The notes beneath the pieces were generated by a model that saw only the letters and a program-made list of their open reading frames with translations, was not told the origin of the DNA and made no database searches. A DNA stretch of 64,000 nucleotides from a virus, in IMG/VR virus record IMGVR_UViG_3300009509_000031, positions 29,822 to 93,821 of that record. The stretch is one strand, 5' to 3'. Position numbers and translations under genes: made by a program. This document shows positions 1 through 9,529 of this stretch, piece by piece. Each line of letters opens with the position of its first letter. The first letter of the stretch is position 1.

Positions 1-278
1 TCGTGGTGTTCAAGTGTAACCTTGCTAGTTTGCACACCACGTCTAACACCCGGATCCGTTGCTTCAGCTTTTGGAACAGCAACACGATTTGCAACGTTGA
101 TCTTTTCAATCAATCGTTGGGCAGCTCTAAACCGAATCAGCCTAGCACGATCCATCATACTAGACTCATCCATAACATAATCAACGAATCGGTTAGACTG
201 TTCCGGTTCCAACAGACCAGCATTGGCCATATTGGCGGTAGTGATTGCGGCTTTTGCCAAAAGTTCTTGGTTGGTCAT
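1..278 (-). CDS. major capsid protein, N-terminal fragment
   Basis: The first 92 residues are visible and the gene runs off the left edge. The start MTNQELLAKA is preceded by AAGGAG about ten bases upstream. The text contains LLEPEQSNRFVDYVMDES followed by an Arg-rich helix, a pattern typical of the N-terminus of phage major capsid proteins of the HK97 fold. It is the last gene of the head module in transcription order, directly after the scaffold-like protein and the protease, which is the usual place for the capsid gene. The capsid assignment rests on position and this N-terminal pattern only, since the fold core lies outside the window. Confidence 0.7.
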   Translation of the reverse strand, partial: MTNQELLAKAAITTANMANAGLLEPEQSNRFVDYVMDESSMMDRARLIRFRAAQRLIEKINVANRVAVPKAEATDPGVRRGVQTSKVTLEHH

Positions 279-327
279 TTTAATATCTCCTTATTTATGG
301 TCTTTAATAGTGGCGGCCAGAAATGAC

Positions 328-1764
328 CTATCCAAGAAAACGACCGCCCCAAAATGATTTTTTCGTTTCTTCAACCTCTTCAGGATCCCCATCAGCACTA
401 CTGCCCGGGTTTTCAACGTCAAGATCATCAACACGCTTTGTCAACGTAGCAACTTCTTCTTTAACAGCCTTAACCATCTCTTCCATCTTCGATCCAAACT
501 CTGCAAGTTTGGTAGTGATCAATTCAGACATTTGCTTTGACACATCTTCCAGACTATCAGAAATGGACTTCGCATCTGAATCCTGTGCTTGATCCTCAGT
601 CTTAGTCACATCATCTGCCTTAGTCTTATCAATGCTGTCTTCTTTTTGATCCGTTTTGTTGCCCATCTCATTAATCTCCTGTTTTTTAACATCCTTATTG
701 TTAAGGGCTGCTTCACCTTTAATTTCTTCAAGCAAAGCAACAAGTGTCTTTACAGCTGTTTCAAAACTAGAAAGCCTAGATCGTTTCATCTTTGCACCAG
801 CTTTCTGAATAAGAATTTCAGGATCCTTATCCCCACTGGCAACAAAGATTTTTACATCCCCGTCAAACAAATCGATCGTTTCATCTGTTTCAGCATCACC
901 ACCCTTATCAACAGTAACCGGTGCCATCTCTTTACCGATATCAACAAATTCTTTATCGTGATCAATATCAAGCGTTTTAACAAACATCACTTGACCGGCT
1001 GCTTTTGCAATCCGTTCATACGCATCAATAGGTGATAGCTGTTTTACGATAGCCGTATCAACTTTTTTAGCCGTTAGACTTTCTGCAATACTGCAAAACT
1101 CATTACAAGCTTCATCGGAAATGGTTTCTGCTGTTTCAACTTTAACGACTGTTGCAAGTGCCATCAGTCGATCCATAAGGGCCGTTTCATCCATCTTTTT
1201 AGTCTCCTTACTATTCCTTAACTGATCCTTAATTTGTTTCGACAACAGTTTATCAAGCGGATCATTCTCATCAAAAGAGGGTTTGATTTTATGCCGCAAC
1301 TCAGCTCTTACAATCCTCTCGTGAACAACAGCCTTACTTTTTTGTTGTGTATACGTATTCGCGAATTGCTTAAACCTAACCCGTGCATTTCGCGATCTTT
1401 CTGGAGTATCAAAAAAGAACTTTAGGTTTACCGGATCTCCATACTGATTAAGGTCCGTTGGCCCATCACTAGGAAACGACAACCGTTCACCCTTGTTTTC
1501 CAAGGCTTCAATACCGAACCTGCTAGCTCTCTCTTTTTGTGCTTTTCGCTTTTCATCAATAGATGCTGAAGCAGCCGGTACAGCCTGTTTACTGATAGCA
1601 TCCTGTTCTGCTTCAAAGTCTCTAACAACAGACAACCCGCCATCTTCATTTTTAACAATCAAAAATGTTCTGCGAATGGCCGGCTTATCAACAACGGATA
1701 CTTCCCTAACATCAACATCTTCAAGTTCTGTCGTTGCTCGCCTTTGTTTTGCATTACGTGCCAT
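328..1764 (-). CDS. head assembly scaffold-like protein
   Basis: A 478-residue protein starting after AAGGTG. Residues 15-40 carry the segment EVSVVDKPAIRRTFLIVK, a pattern seen at the N-terminus of phage prohead-protease-associated proteins. The rest is charged and largely helical, ending in an acidic Glu/Asp-rich stretch with a coiled-coil look (about 380-465) and the C-terminal peptide KKSFWGGRFLG. It sits between the XkdF-like protease and the capsid gene, where scaffold or assembly proteins are usually found. Role as scaffold is inferred from position, composition and length. The C-terminal FWGG(R/K)F motif recurs in the small protein at 3890-4276. Confidence 0.6.
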   Translation of the reverse strand: MARNAKQRRATTELEDVDVREVSVVDKPAIRRTFLIVKNEDGGLSVVRDFEAEQDAISKQAVPAASASIDEKRKAQKERASRFGIEALENKGERLSFPSDGPTDLNQYGDPVNLKFFFDTPERSRNARVRFKQFANTYTQQKSKAVVHERIVRAELRHKIKPSFDENDPLDKLLSKQIKDQLRNSKETKKMDETALMDRLMALATVVKVETAETISDEACNEFCSIAESLTAKKVDTAIVKQLSPIDAYERIAKAAGQVMFVKTLDIDHDKEFVDIGKEMAPVTVDKGGDAETDETIDLFDGDVKIFVASGDKDPEILIQKAGAKMKRSRLSSFETAVKTLVALLEEIKGEAALNNKDVKKQEINEMGNKTDQKEDSIDKTKADDVTKTEDQAQDSDAKSISDSLEDVSKQMSELITTKLAEFGSKMEEMVKAVKEEVATLTKRVDDLDVENPGSSADGDPEEVEETKKSFWGGRFLG

Positions 1765-1795
1765 AACACACCTTACAAGTCAATTCTAATTATAA

Positions 1796-2800
1796 TCAAA
1801 CCTTCCTACGTCTTGCAAAGCCGCCTATAGAAAAACCGGTATACTTACCCGCTTTGATGTCTTTCCATAGTTGATCATCAAGAATGTGATACATAAGCAA
1901 CCACGATCCCTGTTTCACCTTTTGCCCGTTTAGTGTCCAATTAACAGGCGATATATAGCTCTCATAAATTTCCATTTTTGAGTTAGCTATTTGCTTATGC
2001 TGCACACCACGATCTTGAAACCTTGCCAACCATCTATGTGCGGCATTGGCAATAGTCGGTTTTTTACGAATTGTATCACCCTGTGCGTCAACTTCATTTG
2101 GCTCAAGAGCAATACCAAATACAATTCGTTGTTCCGTATCCGCTTTTTCTACCGGCAACAACTTAACGATAATATCATCAAGCTCTTTATCACTGGACTC
2201 AGCAATAGCTCTGCACACTGCACAGTTGCTACAGGTATCAGGCGAACACACCTTTTTTGTTTTACTAGACACCTTCAATACGCCAACAACAGCCTTTACA
2301 CCCTCAGTACCCTCAAAAGTAATCGTTCTAAACGAACCAGGTTTAAACGTTTCTGGATCCCGTTGACGAAATCTAAAACTCGTTTCTGTTTCATCCGGCT
2401 CTTTACCTTCAAACGTAACTTTAAAGCCGTGCTCTTTAATCCACTGTTTTGCAGCTGCTAGCGTTTTAAATTTCTCTTTATCTAGGATCAACGTTTGTAG
2501 GGTTGTTGTTGTCTGTTTAGTGAGCTGTATCTCATCAAGCTCTTCAATAGACAGCTGCAGCGTATCAACAGCAAAAATGGCGGAAATATCGTCAAGATAG
2601 TCTTTTACAACGTGATTAATGTCGCGGTTAGTCATCTCTTGAACAATTAAAAGATGGGCTGCAATAACCGCATCTTTTAATTGTTCAACAGAACTATGCA
2701 ACCGGTTGTGTTTATCCACCAGTTCAGAATCTGAAGCGTTAACTAGCCAATCAGACTCAATAGTCGTTTCAACAGCGGTAACACTCATTTGTGCTTCCAT
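1796..2800 (-). CDS. XkdF-like prohead protease
   Basis: A 334-residue protein. The C-terminal third (about 230-334) resembles XkdF-type phage peptidases of the S78 group: FGIALEPNEVDAQGDT, then a His in VQHKQ (near residue 266), YESYISPVNWTLNGQ, and a Ser in YTGFSIGG (near residue 325). These give the His and Ser expected for HK97-type maturation proteases. The middle (about 105-180) is the small domain often fused to this family (LDKEKFKTLAAAKQWI, RFRQRDPETFKPGSFRTI). Residues 188-202 hold a cluster of four Cys. It would process scaffold and capsid during prohead maturation. It lies directly between the MuF-like and scaffold-like genes. Confidence 0.85.
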   Translation of the reverse strand: MEAQMSVTAVETTIESDWLVNASDSELVDKHNRLHSSVEQLKDAVIAAHLLIVQEMTNRDINHVVKDYLDDISAIFAVDTLQLSIEELDEIQLTKQTTTTLQTLILDKEKFKTLAAAKQWIKEHGFKVTFEGKEPDETETSFRFRQRDPETFKPGSFRTITFEGTEGVKAVVGVLKVSSKTKKVCSPDTCSNCAVCRAIAESSDKELDDIIVKLLPVEKADTEQRIVFGIALEPNEVDAQGDTIRKKPTIANAAHRWLARFQDRGVQHKQIANSKMEIYESYISPVNWTLNGQKVKQGSWLLMYHILDDQLWKDIKAGKYTGFSIGGFARRRKV

Positions 2801-2858
2801 ATGTAACTGTTATAACGAAATAGACTACCAAATACTGTGAACCTATATCAACATACTG

Positions 2859-3881
2859 CTAGTCTACAACAACCATCTCTGTCCTACATTCCCCATGAAA
2901 AGGCGGTATCAACGTTGCATCACCCCTACTAGCTGCTTCTTCAAGTCTAGCAGTTGCTAACCTGCTTCCTGTTTTTGCACCACCTATGATCGTTTCAGCT
3001 GCCTTACCGCTTAACCATGGTGCGATAGACTTTACATCTTTTGGGGTTTTAGCTGCTAGAATCCTGTTCATTTGAGAAACACCGGCAGCAACCGTTATAA
3101 CTTGTCCTGACATCTGCTGGCAAATCTTACCTGTTCTATCATCCATAGGATTTGTTAGCCTGAATCTAACAACCTCACCTTGCTGATAAGCCGTTAACCG
3201 GCCAAAAGTTCTTGCTTGGTGTGATGCAGTTGAAGCAACTTGTTTTAGATACAACTGACTGTTACCCGCGTACCTAGCAGGCACTTTAGGTGCAAACTTT
3301 GTTTTACCGCCGGTAACAAGTCCAAACTCTCTTTTCAACGCATCATTAAGCACAGTGGCCGCTTCATCATGCCCTAATCCCTGCTGCAGCAACACATCGT
3401 TACTTACAGCTCGAATCCTTGTACTTAACTTATCAGAATAAAAATCCCCGATCCAAAATACCTGTTGTTGATTAATCGCCTTCACAGCTCTTCTATCTAC
3501 AAGATCAAACACCGGTTTAAACTTAGCCTCTTTTGCCCCGATCTTTTTTGCGATCTTGTAAATTTCATTTACTTGTTTTTCAACAAACGCAATCTGTTCT
3601 TTTGTAAGCGGATCCCTAAGCTTCAAACCAAACTTTGCAAGAAAGGTATTTATCCGTTTTTGGGTATACGGACCTTTTTTCAGGGATTGTAACGACGCTG
3701 TAAGCGTCGTTTGTGCAGCTGTTTGCCAAGCAAGCGTGATAGCCTTTCTCATCCTCTCTTCCACTTTTGCGCTTTCTTTAACGGTACTGATCTTTGCTAT
3801 AGCAAACAATACACCGTCAATGGCACCAGCAAGCTCAAAAAGCTCTGTTGTGGTTATAGATGAAATAGGCTCTTTTAACAT
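2859..3881 (-). CDS. MuF-like head morphogenesis protein
   Basis: A 340-residue protein resembling the Mu gpF / SPP1 gp7 family of minor head proteins. The family signature is in the C-terminal half: RLTNPMDDRTGKICQQMSGQ followed near the end by PPFHGECRTEMV, corresponding to the D-R-T...C...H..C pattern of MuF domains. The N-terminal half is helical. Position next to the portal fits, since MuF proteins associate with the portal and are packaged in the head. No C-terminal toxin or enzyme domain is attached. Confidence 0.85.
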   Translation of the reverse strand: MLKEPISSITTTELFELAGAIDGVLFAIAKISTVKESAKVEERMRKAITLAWQTAAQTTLTASLQSLKKGPYTQKRINTFLAKFGLKLRDPLTKEQIAFVEKQVNEIYKIAKKIGAKEAKFKPVFDLVDRRAVKAINQQQVFWIGDFYSDKLSTRIRAVSNDVLLQQGLGHDEAATVLNDALKREFGLVTGGKTKFAPKVPARYAGNSQLYLKQVASTASHQARTFGRLTAYQQGEVVRFRLTNPMDDRTGKICQQMSGQVITVAAGVSQMNRILAAKTPKDVKSIAPWLSGKAAETIIGGAKTGSRLATARLEEAASRGDATLIPPFHGECRTEMVVVD

Positions 3882-3889
3882 ATTACAGC

Positions 3890-4276
3890 TTACTTCAAAG
3901 AAAACTTACCGCCCCAAAAGTCTGCTTTTTCAATTTCCAAATCAACCAAATACTCTGGTTCACAATCCTCAGATCCGCCTTCATCCTTTTTCAGATTTTT
4001 AATAGGGACAAATACAGCCTTAACTTCTTCCGGTTCACCAAGCTGAATATTCCCGTTTTCATCCCTTGACAGAGAAAGCCTAAATTTCTTTCGCGTTTCA
4101 CAATCAAGAGTAATAACATGATCCTTATAAATATGAGTAAGGATCAAACTCCTACTGAGTTTAGTCTTGAACCTGCCCAATGCTTGGATAATCTTACCTG
4201 GCAACTCGCCAAGCTCTTCACCATCCTTCAAGTCTATCTTGTACACTTCAACGATCTGTTGTTGCTTAACACGCAT
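3890..4276 (-). CDS. small head-module protein with FWGG C-terminus
   Basis: A 128-residue protein of unknown fold between portal and MuF genes. The N-terminal 85 residues are a mixed beta-rich stretch with basic residues, then an acidic linker. It ends in KADFWGGKFSLK, closely similar to the C-terminus of the scaffold-like protein (KKSFWGGRFLG). A shared terminal peptide on two head proteins suggests a common binding partner or localisation into the prohead, but this is inference. Conservation of position in the head operon supports a virion or assembly role. Confidence 0.7.
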   Translation of the reverse strand: MRVKQQQIVEVYKIDLKDGEELGELPGKIIQALGRFKTKLSRSLILTHIYKDHVITLDCETRKKFRLSLSRDENGNIQLGEPEEVKAVFVPIKNLKKDEGGSEDCEPEYLVDLEIEKADFWGGKFSLK

Positions 4277-4286
4277 AACACACCCC

Positions 4287-5972
4287 TTACTCGTCTAGGT
4301 TTAATACACGGCTTTCAAGTTCATCTTCGATCCGCTTTCTCAAACTCAACAACCCAGATATTAATTTACCAGTTTGTTGATCAGCTGGAAGCGTTGGTGA
4401 CTGTGATCCACTTCGTGAACTACCCTGCATCCCCTGTTGTGCTTGTGCAAAAGAGATAGAAAACGGGATATCAAGATCAATACCTTTTGGCAACGGCCCG
4501 ATATCATCACCGTATACATCCCTAACAATACGATCAGCCCGTCTAGGTGTCATACCGCCGGCACGTTCAGCAAAAGCCAGCAATCTGATCAACTCAATGT
4601 CATCAGTAATATTTGGCGTGTTTGATCTAAACGTATGAAAACGAGCGTTCCACCTAGAAAGTATAAACCTGTTAATCAAAAAATCATCACGAGATCGTTC
4701 CGGTGCAAACACCTGTTCATCCGCGATATCTCGTGAAGTATCAGCAGTGGCCCTAGTATAGTCATCACTCCTACCAACAAATATAGGCGGTAGCCTAAAC
4801 GCTTGTCTTAGTTTATCCCGATTATTAGCATCATATTTTTGAAACAACTGATCGTCTTTTTGCATCTGTGCAAGCGGGATCACCTTAATTTTAAAATTAG
4901 GCGGTGCCGGTGCACCCTCATCAAGTGTCTCACCTTCAAGGATTAGAAACTTTGATCGGTTTAAACTTGCTGCAACTTGCTGTTCAGTCCATTCCCTCAA
5001 ACGTGTAATAGACGCTTGTGTCAACATTCCGTTTTCAACAATAACAAACATTGACGGAATCATGTTATTCGTCAAGCTAGTGTAATTAAGCTCTTCAGAT
5101 TTACGCGATCCATAAATAGAAAAAAGATTACCTATCCAGTCTGGAATACCATACGCTGTAAGCGTGCTATGAACTTTAAAATGAACAAGGCTAGTCGCTC
5201 TAATACTTGGTGGCGTATTTTCATCATACTCACCAGTTTGTTTATTTAATGATCTTGGATCCCCTGCTTCTTTAAACCAAATTGGCTTACCGTGTCTGAG
5301 CAACACAAACTTTCTAAACCGGTGACTCATCGGTTTTAATTCATATGTAAAGTTTCTTGCAGGATTTACCCATGGAACAAAAACCTTTGTTGGTTTTTTA
5401 TCCTGTTCAGTAAGCCTTACTTCATATGACCTAATATAGTTGACACCAACAAGTTCACCGTTTCTCGGATTATCAATCAGCTCAAGATACCCATTACCGT
5501 TTGAATGCTGATCATCTTTTGCACTTTCACGAAGCATTGTTAACGACTGTGTTGGATGCACAGTTTCTAACATAGCCGTTAGTCGCAATCGCTCTATCTC
5601 AATTTCCTCTTTAAACTTATCTCTAACACCGTCGGGCATTCTTCTTTCCCGAAGCTGATAACCAAACCCAACAGTGTTTGTAATCATCGATCTAATACAC
5701 TGTGTTAACTCTGTGCTCTGCTCTTTAAGGGCTGTTAACTGCCCTAACGGATAACGCGGTGTAAGTATTTTATGCTTACCAAATCGTTTATCAGAAAACG
5801 GATCTGGTTCATCCGCGTTAGATGATGGTGGTAGGTTTGAATCGGGGGAATCAATGAAAGTGGCTTTTAGGATCGCTGTTCGTTTATTTCCTTCGGAATC
5901 CCTGCCATGCAACTTGATAATAGACTGGTTCGGATTAGCTGACGATGTTACAGCTTTCCTTGTTCTTGCCAT
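4287..5972 (-). CDS. portal protein
   Basis: A 561-residue protein matching the HK97/PBSX-type portal family in length and layout. Visible landmarks are PRYPLGQLTALKEQSTELTQ near the N-terminus (the stem entry helix region), a central segment with GNGYLELIDNPRNGELVG, and KFLILEGETLDEGAP followed by QLFQKYDANNRDKLRQAFRLPPIFVGR, which corresponds to the conserved late helix of the family. The last 50 residues are Ser/Gln-rich and probably disordered. The portal dodecamer forms the DNA entry vertex and binds terminase. It is encoded upstream of the MuF-like gene, as is usual. Confidence 0.9.
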   Translation of the reverse strand: MARTRKAVTSSANPNQSIIKLHGRDSEGNKRTAILKATFIDSPDSNLPPSSNADEPDPFSDKRFGKHKILTPRYPLGQLTALKEQSTELTQCIRSMITNTVGFGYQLRERRMPDGVRDKFKEEIEIERLRLTAMLETVHPTQSLTMLRESAKDDQHSNGNGYLELIDNPRNGELVGVNYIRSYEVRLTEQDKKPTKVFVPWVNPARNFTYELKPMSHRFRKFVLLRHGKPIWFKEAGDPRSLNKQTGEYDENTPPSIRATSLVHFKVHSTLTAYGIPDWIGNLFSIYGSRKSEELNYTSLTNNMIPSMFVIVENGMLTQASITRLREWTEQQVAASLNRSKFLILEGETLDEGAPAPPNFKIKVIPLAQMQKDDQLFQKYDANNRDKLRQAFRLPPIFVGRSDDYTRATADTSRDIADEQVFAPERSRDDFLINRFILSRWNARFHTFRSNTPNITDDIELIRLLAFAERAGGMTPRRADRIVRDVYGDDIGPLPKGIDLDIPFSISFAQAQQGMQGSSRSGSQSPTLPADQQTGKLISGLLSLRKRIEDELESRVLNLDE

Positions 5973-6043
5973 GATGATCCATTACAGTAATTGAAACCGG
6001 GCTGATAGGTAATAACAAACCGTATCAGCCCGGTTAACAGTGG

Positions 6044-6550
6044 TTAGCTTACTGCGGATGTTTTTACGTACTGAAACGATTCAAGGTGAAACACAAACGT
6101 CACATTTGTAACGTCATCAGTTTCAATCTTGATGTTTCCTTCATCATCCGTGATCAGTACAACACCCTTGATATAATCAGAACCGATCGCGCCAGTCATT
6201 GCAAAGGTTCTTACAGTATCATCGTTATCAGGGGTATCACCATGGGCATACTTGACGTTATTAACCGCTGCTTCAGCGTTAACTAGTTCAAGAGTACCCA
6301 TCAACTTAACAGCTTCACCAGTACGGATCGGATTAGTCAAAACAGCATTCAAAGCAGTGATGATATCGTAATCTTCCCAAGTATCGTTTACTGCAGCCGT
6401 AAATGCTGCCGTTTCAACATTACTAGGTACCCTATGTTCCTGTAGCATCGCCATTAGTGCGGCAAGATGCACATTACCAGCCTTCACCACACCCTTACCA
6501 ATATTTGCTTGCCCATCAAAATACTCAGTGGGAATAGCACCAACCTTCAT
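6044..6550 (-). CDS. putative virion protein of unknown function
   Basis: A 168-residue protein. The start MKVGAIPTEYFDGQ at 6550 was chosen because AGGAG lies eight bases upstream; a longer upstream reading has no ribosome site. The protein is acidic, with alternating beta-like segments, and lies in the head module between the portal and TerL genes. This is compatible with a decoration or head-surface protein. I recognise no family signature. Confidence 0.7.
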   Translation of the reverse strand: MKVGAIPTEYFDGQANIGKGVVKAGNVHLAALMAMLQEHRVPSNVETAAFTAAVNDTWEDYDIITALNAVLTNPIRTGEAVKLMGTLELVNAEAAVNNVKYAHGDTPDNDDTVRTFAMTGAIGSDYIKGVVLITDDEGNIKIETDDVTNVTFVFHLESFQYVKTSAVS

Positions 6551-6631
6551 AATTAAACTCCTATGTTCGATTAAGCCAAATAACAAAATGGTGGGGCGTT
6601 ACACCCCACCATTTAATAACACTGTAACTGA

Positions 6632-6961
6632 CTACTCCCAAACCTGCCAAGAAAGCTCTTCACCATCTGCATCATTGATATCAGCCAAACCAGCTGGAAT
6701 CCGGAACCCCGGGTTGCCGTTGCTATCCGGATCAAGCGGTGCAATACCACCACTAGCAACAACCGATCGGGTTCCGTCCGACGCGGTTTTGACCATACGG
6801 CCACTTGCCAAGCTATCGTTCCATTCAACTTGAATGTTGTTCGTCAGGTTGTTAACCACAACCCTACGGGGCTTAAACTGCAGGATCCTAACATCCAAGT
6901 TCTCAGAAAGATCAGATGTCAAGGTTCCAGCTTCATACCGCGATCCAACAGTGCTAGACAT
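6632..6961 (-). CDS. small putative head protein
   Basis: A 109-residue protein with AAGGAG before its start. It contains VVVNNLTNNIQVEWNDSL and GRMVKTASDGTRSVVASGG, a beta-rich text of the kind found in small phage head or fibre proteins encoded next to the terminase and portal genes. It is acidic at the C-terminus. The function is unknown. It precedes the 6044-6550 gene by 82 bases and both probably share a transcript. Confidence 0.7.
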   Translation of the reverse strand: MSSTVGSRYEAGTLTSDLSENLDVRILQFKPRRVVVNNLTNNIQVEWNDSLASGRMVKTASDGTRSVVASGGIAPLDPDSNGNPGFRIPAGLADINDADGEELSWQVWE

Positions 6962-7047
6962 TTTCTAATTCTCCTTACGTTGAAGTTATAGGGCTTATGT
7001 TGTAATCCCTTTTATCATAGAAATGTAGTCTATCAATAAATAAGAAG

Positions 7048-8517
7048 TCAAATCAAGCCAACCTCTGATTTTCTCTTCTTTTTAACACCCCTTAATCCCA
7101 TAGTTACCGCCAAATCAAACGCATCAAACAAATCTTTTGGTCCGTTCGGAAACGCACACATTCGCCTGATAAACCTGCCGTGTTGCCTTAACACATATAT
7201 TGGCTTATCAGGCCCAAAAATTGTTGTCAGTTGGTTTGCTCTAACAACCTTATCCTTATTTGTCCAAACCCCAACTGTTGGAATGTGCGGCGATAAATAC
7301 TGCATCATCTGCACCATCACTTGTTGATAGGCGTTGCTTTCAATACCTACTCTAACAGTATCAGGATGGGAATCAAACCGCTCATTAATTAGATTTATCT
7401 GTTTTGGAAACGTTATCCGCGTTTCCCTATACGCGATTAAAAAACAATCCTTACTTGATTTAGTTACGCATAATGTTACGTGTGCAAAAAATGCGTTTAT
7501 ATCTTTCTGACTTGCTGCAAGATCAACACCCTGCCATTTGATCACATCTTGGGGCAACTGATCATAATACTTGAAATGTTCTTGTGTGAATATACCGCCA
7601 AGAGAAACACCAGCCCGACACATCCACTGAAGCTCAAAAGCTGCTAAATTGCCCCGTCTGATCCTGTGCATTCGTTCGGTAGGAAACTGCTCTTCCCAAA
7701 CAGATTGATCCGTTTCTTCATCAAGAACACCAAACACAAAAGAACTTTCAACGTAATCACCTCCCCTTTTCGTATCAGATAACCAGCCATACAAATCTTC
7801 TTCGTGCCACCTTGTGCCGATTAGCCACAACCTACCACCCGGCTCTAAACACGGTAACAACGTTTTATAGAACCAGTCTTTAAGTTTATTCCTTTGCCCT
7901 TCAGTTGTCGTATTATCTGCCGTACACAAATCATCACCAAGAATTAAATCATAGTGTCTAGATGGTAGAGCTGTTTCTGTTCCAATTGCGTGAACAGTTG
8001 GTTCTTTTAATCCAATAGCCGTTCTTTTACCAACGATGATTTCATCATCTGCCCATTTTTCAGCACCGGCAACAAAATTACCAAATATGGCGATCAGTTC
8101 TTCATTCTTTTCAAGATGAGACTTAACACCGCGAAGTAAGGTCTTTGACTGGCCGGCAGCATCAGAAGCTAGCAAGATCCGAATATTCGGGTTTCTAACA
8201 ATCTCAAACAGAATTCTTACTTCTGTACAGTAATGACTTTTTCTCGCACCTCTAAACGATAAAATTAAACCCTCAGAATACTGTTCTTGATGTTCCATCA
8301 TTTCATGGTGGAACCACATAGGAGAATCACCACCAGGTGGGTTTTCGTGGCAACGATCAACAACAAACTCGGCAAAGATATCTATCCTGCCATACTTCAA
8401 CACAAGCTCTCTAATCTTTGCTCGCCTTGCTGCTTTTGCATTGTCGTATTGTTTGCTGTATACATGCCTTTCTTTTAAGCGTTGTTTATCCCGTTTAGTA
8501 TAAATCGGCGTTCCCAT
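7048..8517 (-). CDS. terL: terminase large subunit
   Basis: A 489-residue packaging motor. The ATPase half has the P-loop SFRGARKS (residues 87-94, a variant of GxxxxGKS in which RKS replaces GKS), Walker B YDLILGDDL (about 189-197) and the coupling motif WLIGTRWHEEDLYG. The C-terminal nuclease half shows GVDLAASQKD, IESNAYQQ and FDAFDLAVTMGL with the expected acidic residues. It translocates DNA into the prohead through the portal and cuts concatemers. Its start shares one base with the stop of the preceding small gene (TAATG), so translation is probably coupled. Confidence 0.95.
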   Translation of the reverse strand: MGTPIYTKRDKQRLKERHVYSKQYDNAKAARRAKIRELVLKYGRIDIFAEFVVDRCHENPPGGDSPMWFHHEMMEHQEQYSEGLILSFRGARKSHYCTEVRILFEIVRNPNIRILLASDAAGQSKTLLRGVKSHLEKNEELIAIFGNFVAGAEKWADDEIIVGKRTAIGLKEPTVHAIGTETALPSRHYDLILGDDLCTADNTTTEGQRNKLKDWFYKTLLPCLEPGGRLWLIGTRWHEEDLYGWLSDTKRGGDYVESSFVFGVLDEETDQSVWEEQFPTERMHRIRRGNLAAFELQWMCRAGVSLGGIFTQEHFKYYDQLPQDVIKWQGVDLAASQKDINAFFAHVTLCVTKSSKDCFLIAYRETRITFPKQINLINERFDSHPDTVRVGIESNAYQQVMVQMMQYLSPHIPTVGVWTNKDKVVRANQLTTIFGPDKPIYVLRQHGRFIRRMCAFPNGPKDLFDAFDLAVTMGLRGVKKKRKSEVGLI

Positions 8518-8846
8518 TATTTAAGCCGTTTTTGTTTTTCTTTCTCAATATAAATAGACAGCCGATCAGTATGTGACTTACTTGTCAAATCAGCAATCAC
8601 ACCAGCAAGCACAGATGTTAAAATATCGGATTGAACACCGGCAGCAATAAGCCTAGCAATTAACTTCCTAACTCTAATACCAACTTCCTTTACTCTATTT
8701 ACGTGTGAAGCTGGTAATGCTTCATCAAGCTCTTGCTGCACAAGTTGCCACGCAAACTCTCTAATCTTTATCGGATCAAGCCCGTTTGCGGCTAATACAT
8801 CGTTCACTTCCCTAATAGACAGGTATTCTTCTTCGTTATCACTCAT
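8517..8846 (-). CDS. small protein coupled to TerL
   Basis: A 109-residue protein, start MSDNEEEYLSIREVND at 8846. This start is chosen because it forms an ATGA overlap with the stop of the upstream gene and has AAGGG in front; a longer reading to 8957 would overlap that gene by 115 bases. The stop overlaps the TerL start. The N-terminal part (IREVNDVLAANGLDPIKIREF) looks like a small helix-turn-helix, and the rest is helical. Position and coupling would suit a small terminase subunit, but the protein at 18192-19217 is a better TerS candidate. Confidence 0.65.
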   Translation of the reverse strand: MSDNEEEYLSIREVNDVLAANGLDPIKIREFAWQLVQQELDEALPASHVNRVKEVGIRVRKLIARLIAAGVQSDILTSVLAGVIADLTSKSHTDRLSIYIEKEKQKRLK

Positions 8847-9529
8847 TCCGGCCCTTGCTGCAGCTTTGATAATTCTAGGGCAAACCATCCCCTTACTATT
8901 TTTTTGAAAGGCCAGCACCAACCGTAATTCGGACCAGTGAATTGACTGACTAACCACGATAAAGCCTCATCACTTTCAGCCCATGTTCGATCTGTTTCAA
9001 ACCAGCCACGCAATGTTTGAATATAGCCGGCTCTTTCAAATCTAGCCCTAAAGTACGCAAACACTATCGGAAACGGAAACAACAAATACAGTACAAACAT
9101 CCCAAACACGGAATACCGCAAGAACTGCCTTAAATGCTCTCTTTCATGCTTCAAACAAACATAAACACGATTTTCCCAATTCTGTGATCTGTTTTTTATA
9201 CGTTCAGAATGCTGCCCACTAAACCCGATCATCCTGCCTAATGTTGTTGTGAACCCTGGTAAAAATCGCCTATTACCGCCGAACGTAAAGATTACAATAA
9301 TCCAATGTAGTAACTTCCAATACCAATGATCTTCTTTATACTGCAATACGAGCAACGGAAACTCATTCCGCAATTCCATACATAACCGGTCTAGCAGTCC
9401 GTTTCGGCTTACTGTAAGGCTTACTTCTCCGAACCGGTGTGTTACAAACACTGGCTGTTCGTTTATTCCGTTTTGTTGGTTTAACGATTTGTTTTCTGTT
9501 CGGCTGTTGTTGTTTGTCAAATCTGTCAA
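8843..9529 (-). CDS. putative membrane zinc metallopeptidase (HExxH)
   Basis: A 228-residue protein. It contains VCLKHEREHLRQ (H128-E129-x-x-H132), an exact HExxH zinc-protease motif. A hydrophobic segment follows (about 142-160, GMFVLYLLFPFPIVFAY), then RARFERAGY, whose Glu165 could be the third zinc ligand of a gluzincin. An earlier hydrophobic stretch lies at 70-83. The TTG start at 9529 has AAAGGTGA upstream; it overlaps the gene before it by 167 bases. Membrane proteins of this layout with HExxH occur in other phage genomes but I cannot name a characterised one. Substrate and role are unknown. Confidence 0.65.
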   Translation of the reverse strand: MTDLTNNNSRTENKSLNQQNGINEQPVFVTHRFGEVSLTVSRNGLLDRLCMELRNEFPLLVLQYKEDHWYWKLLHWIIVIFTFGGNRRFLPGFTTTLGRMIGFSGQHSERIKNRSQNWENRVYVCLKHEREHLRQFLRYSVFGMFVLYLLFPFPIVFAYFRARFERAGYIQTLRGWFETDRTWAESDEALSWLVSQFTGPNYGWCWPFKKIVRGWFALELSKLQQGPE

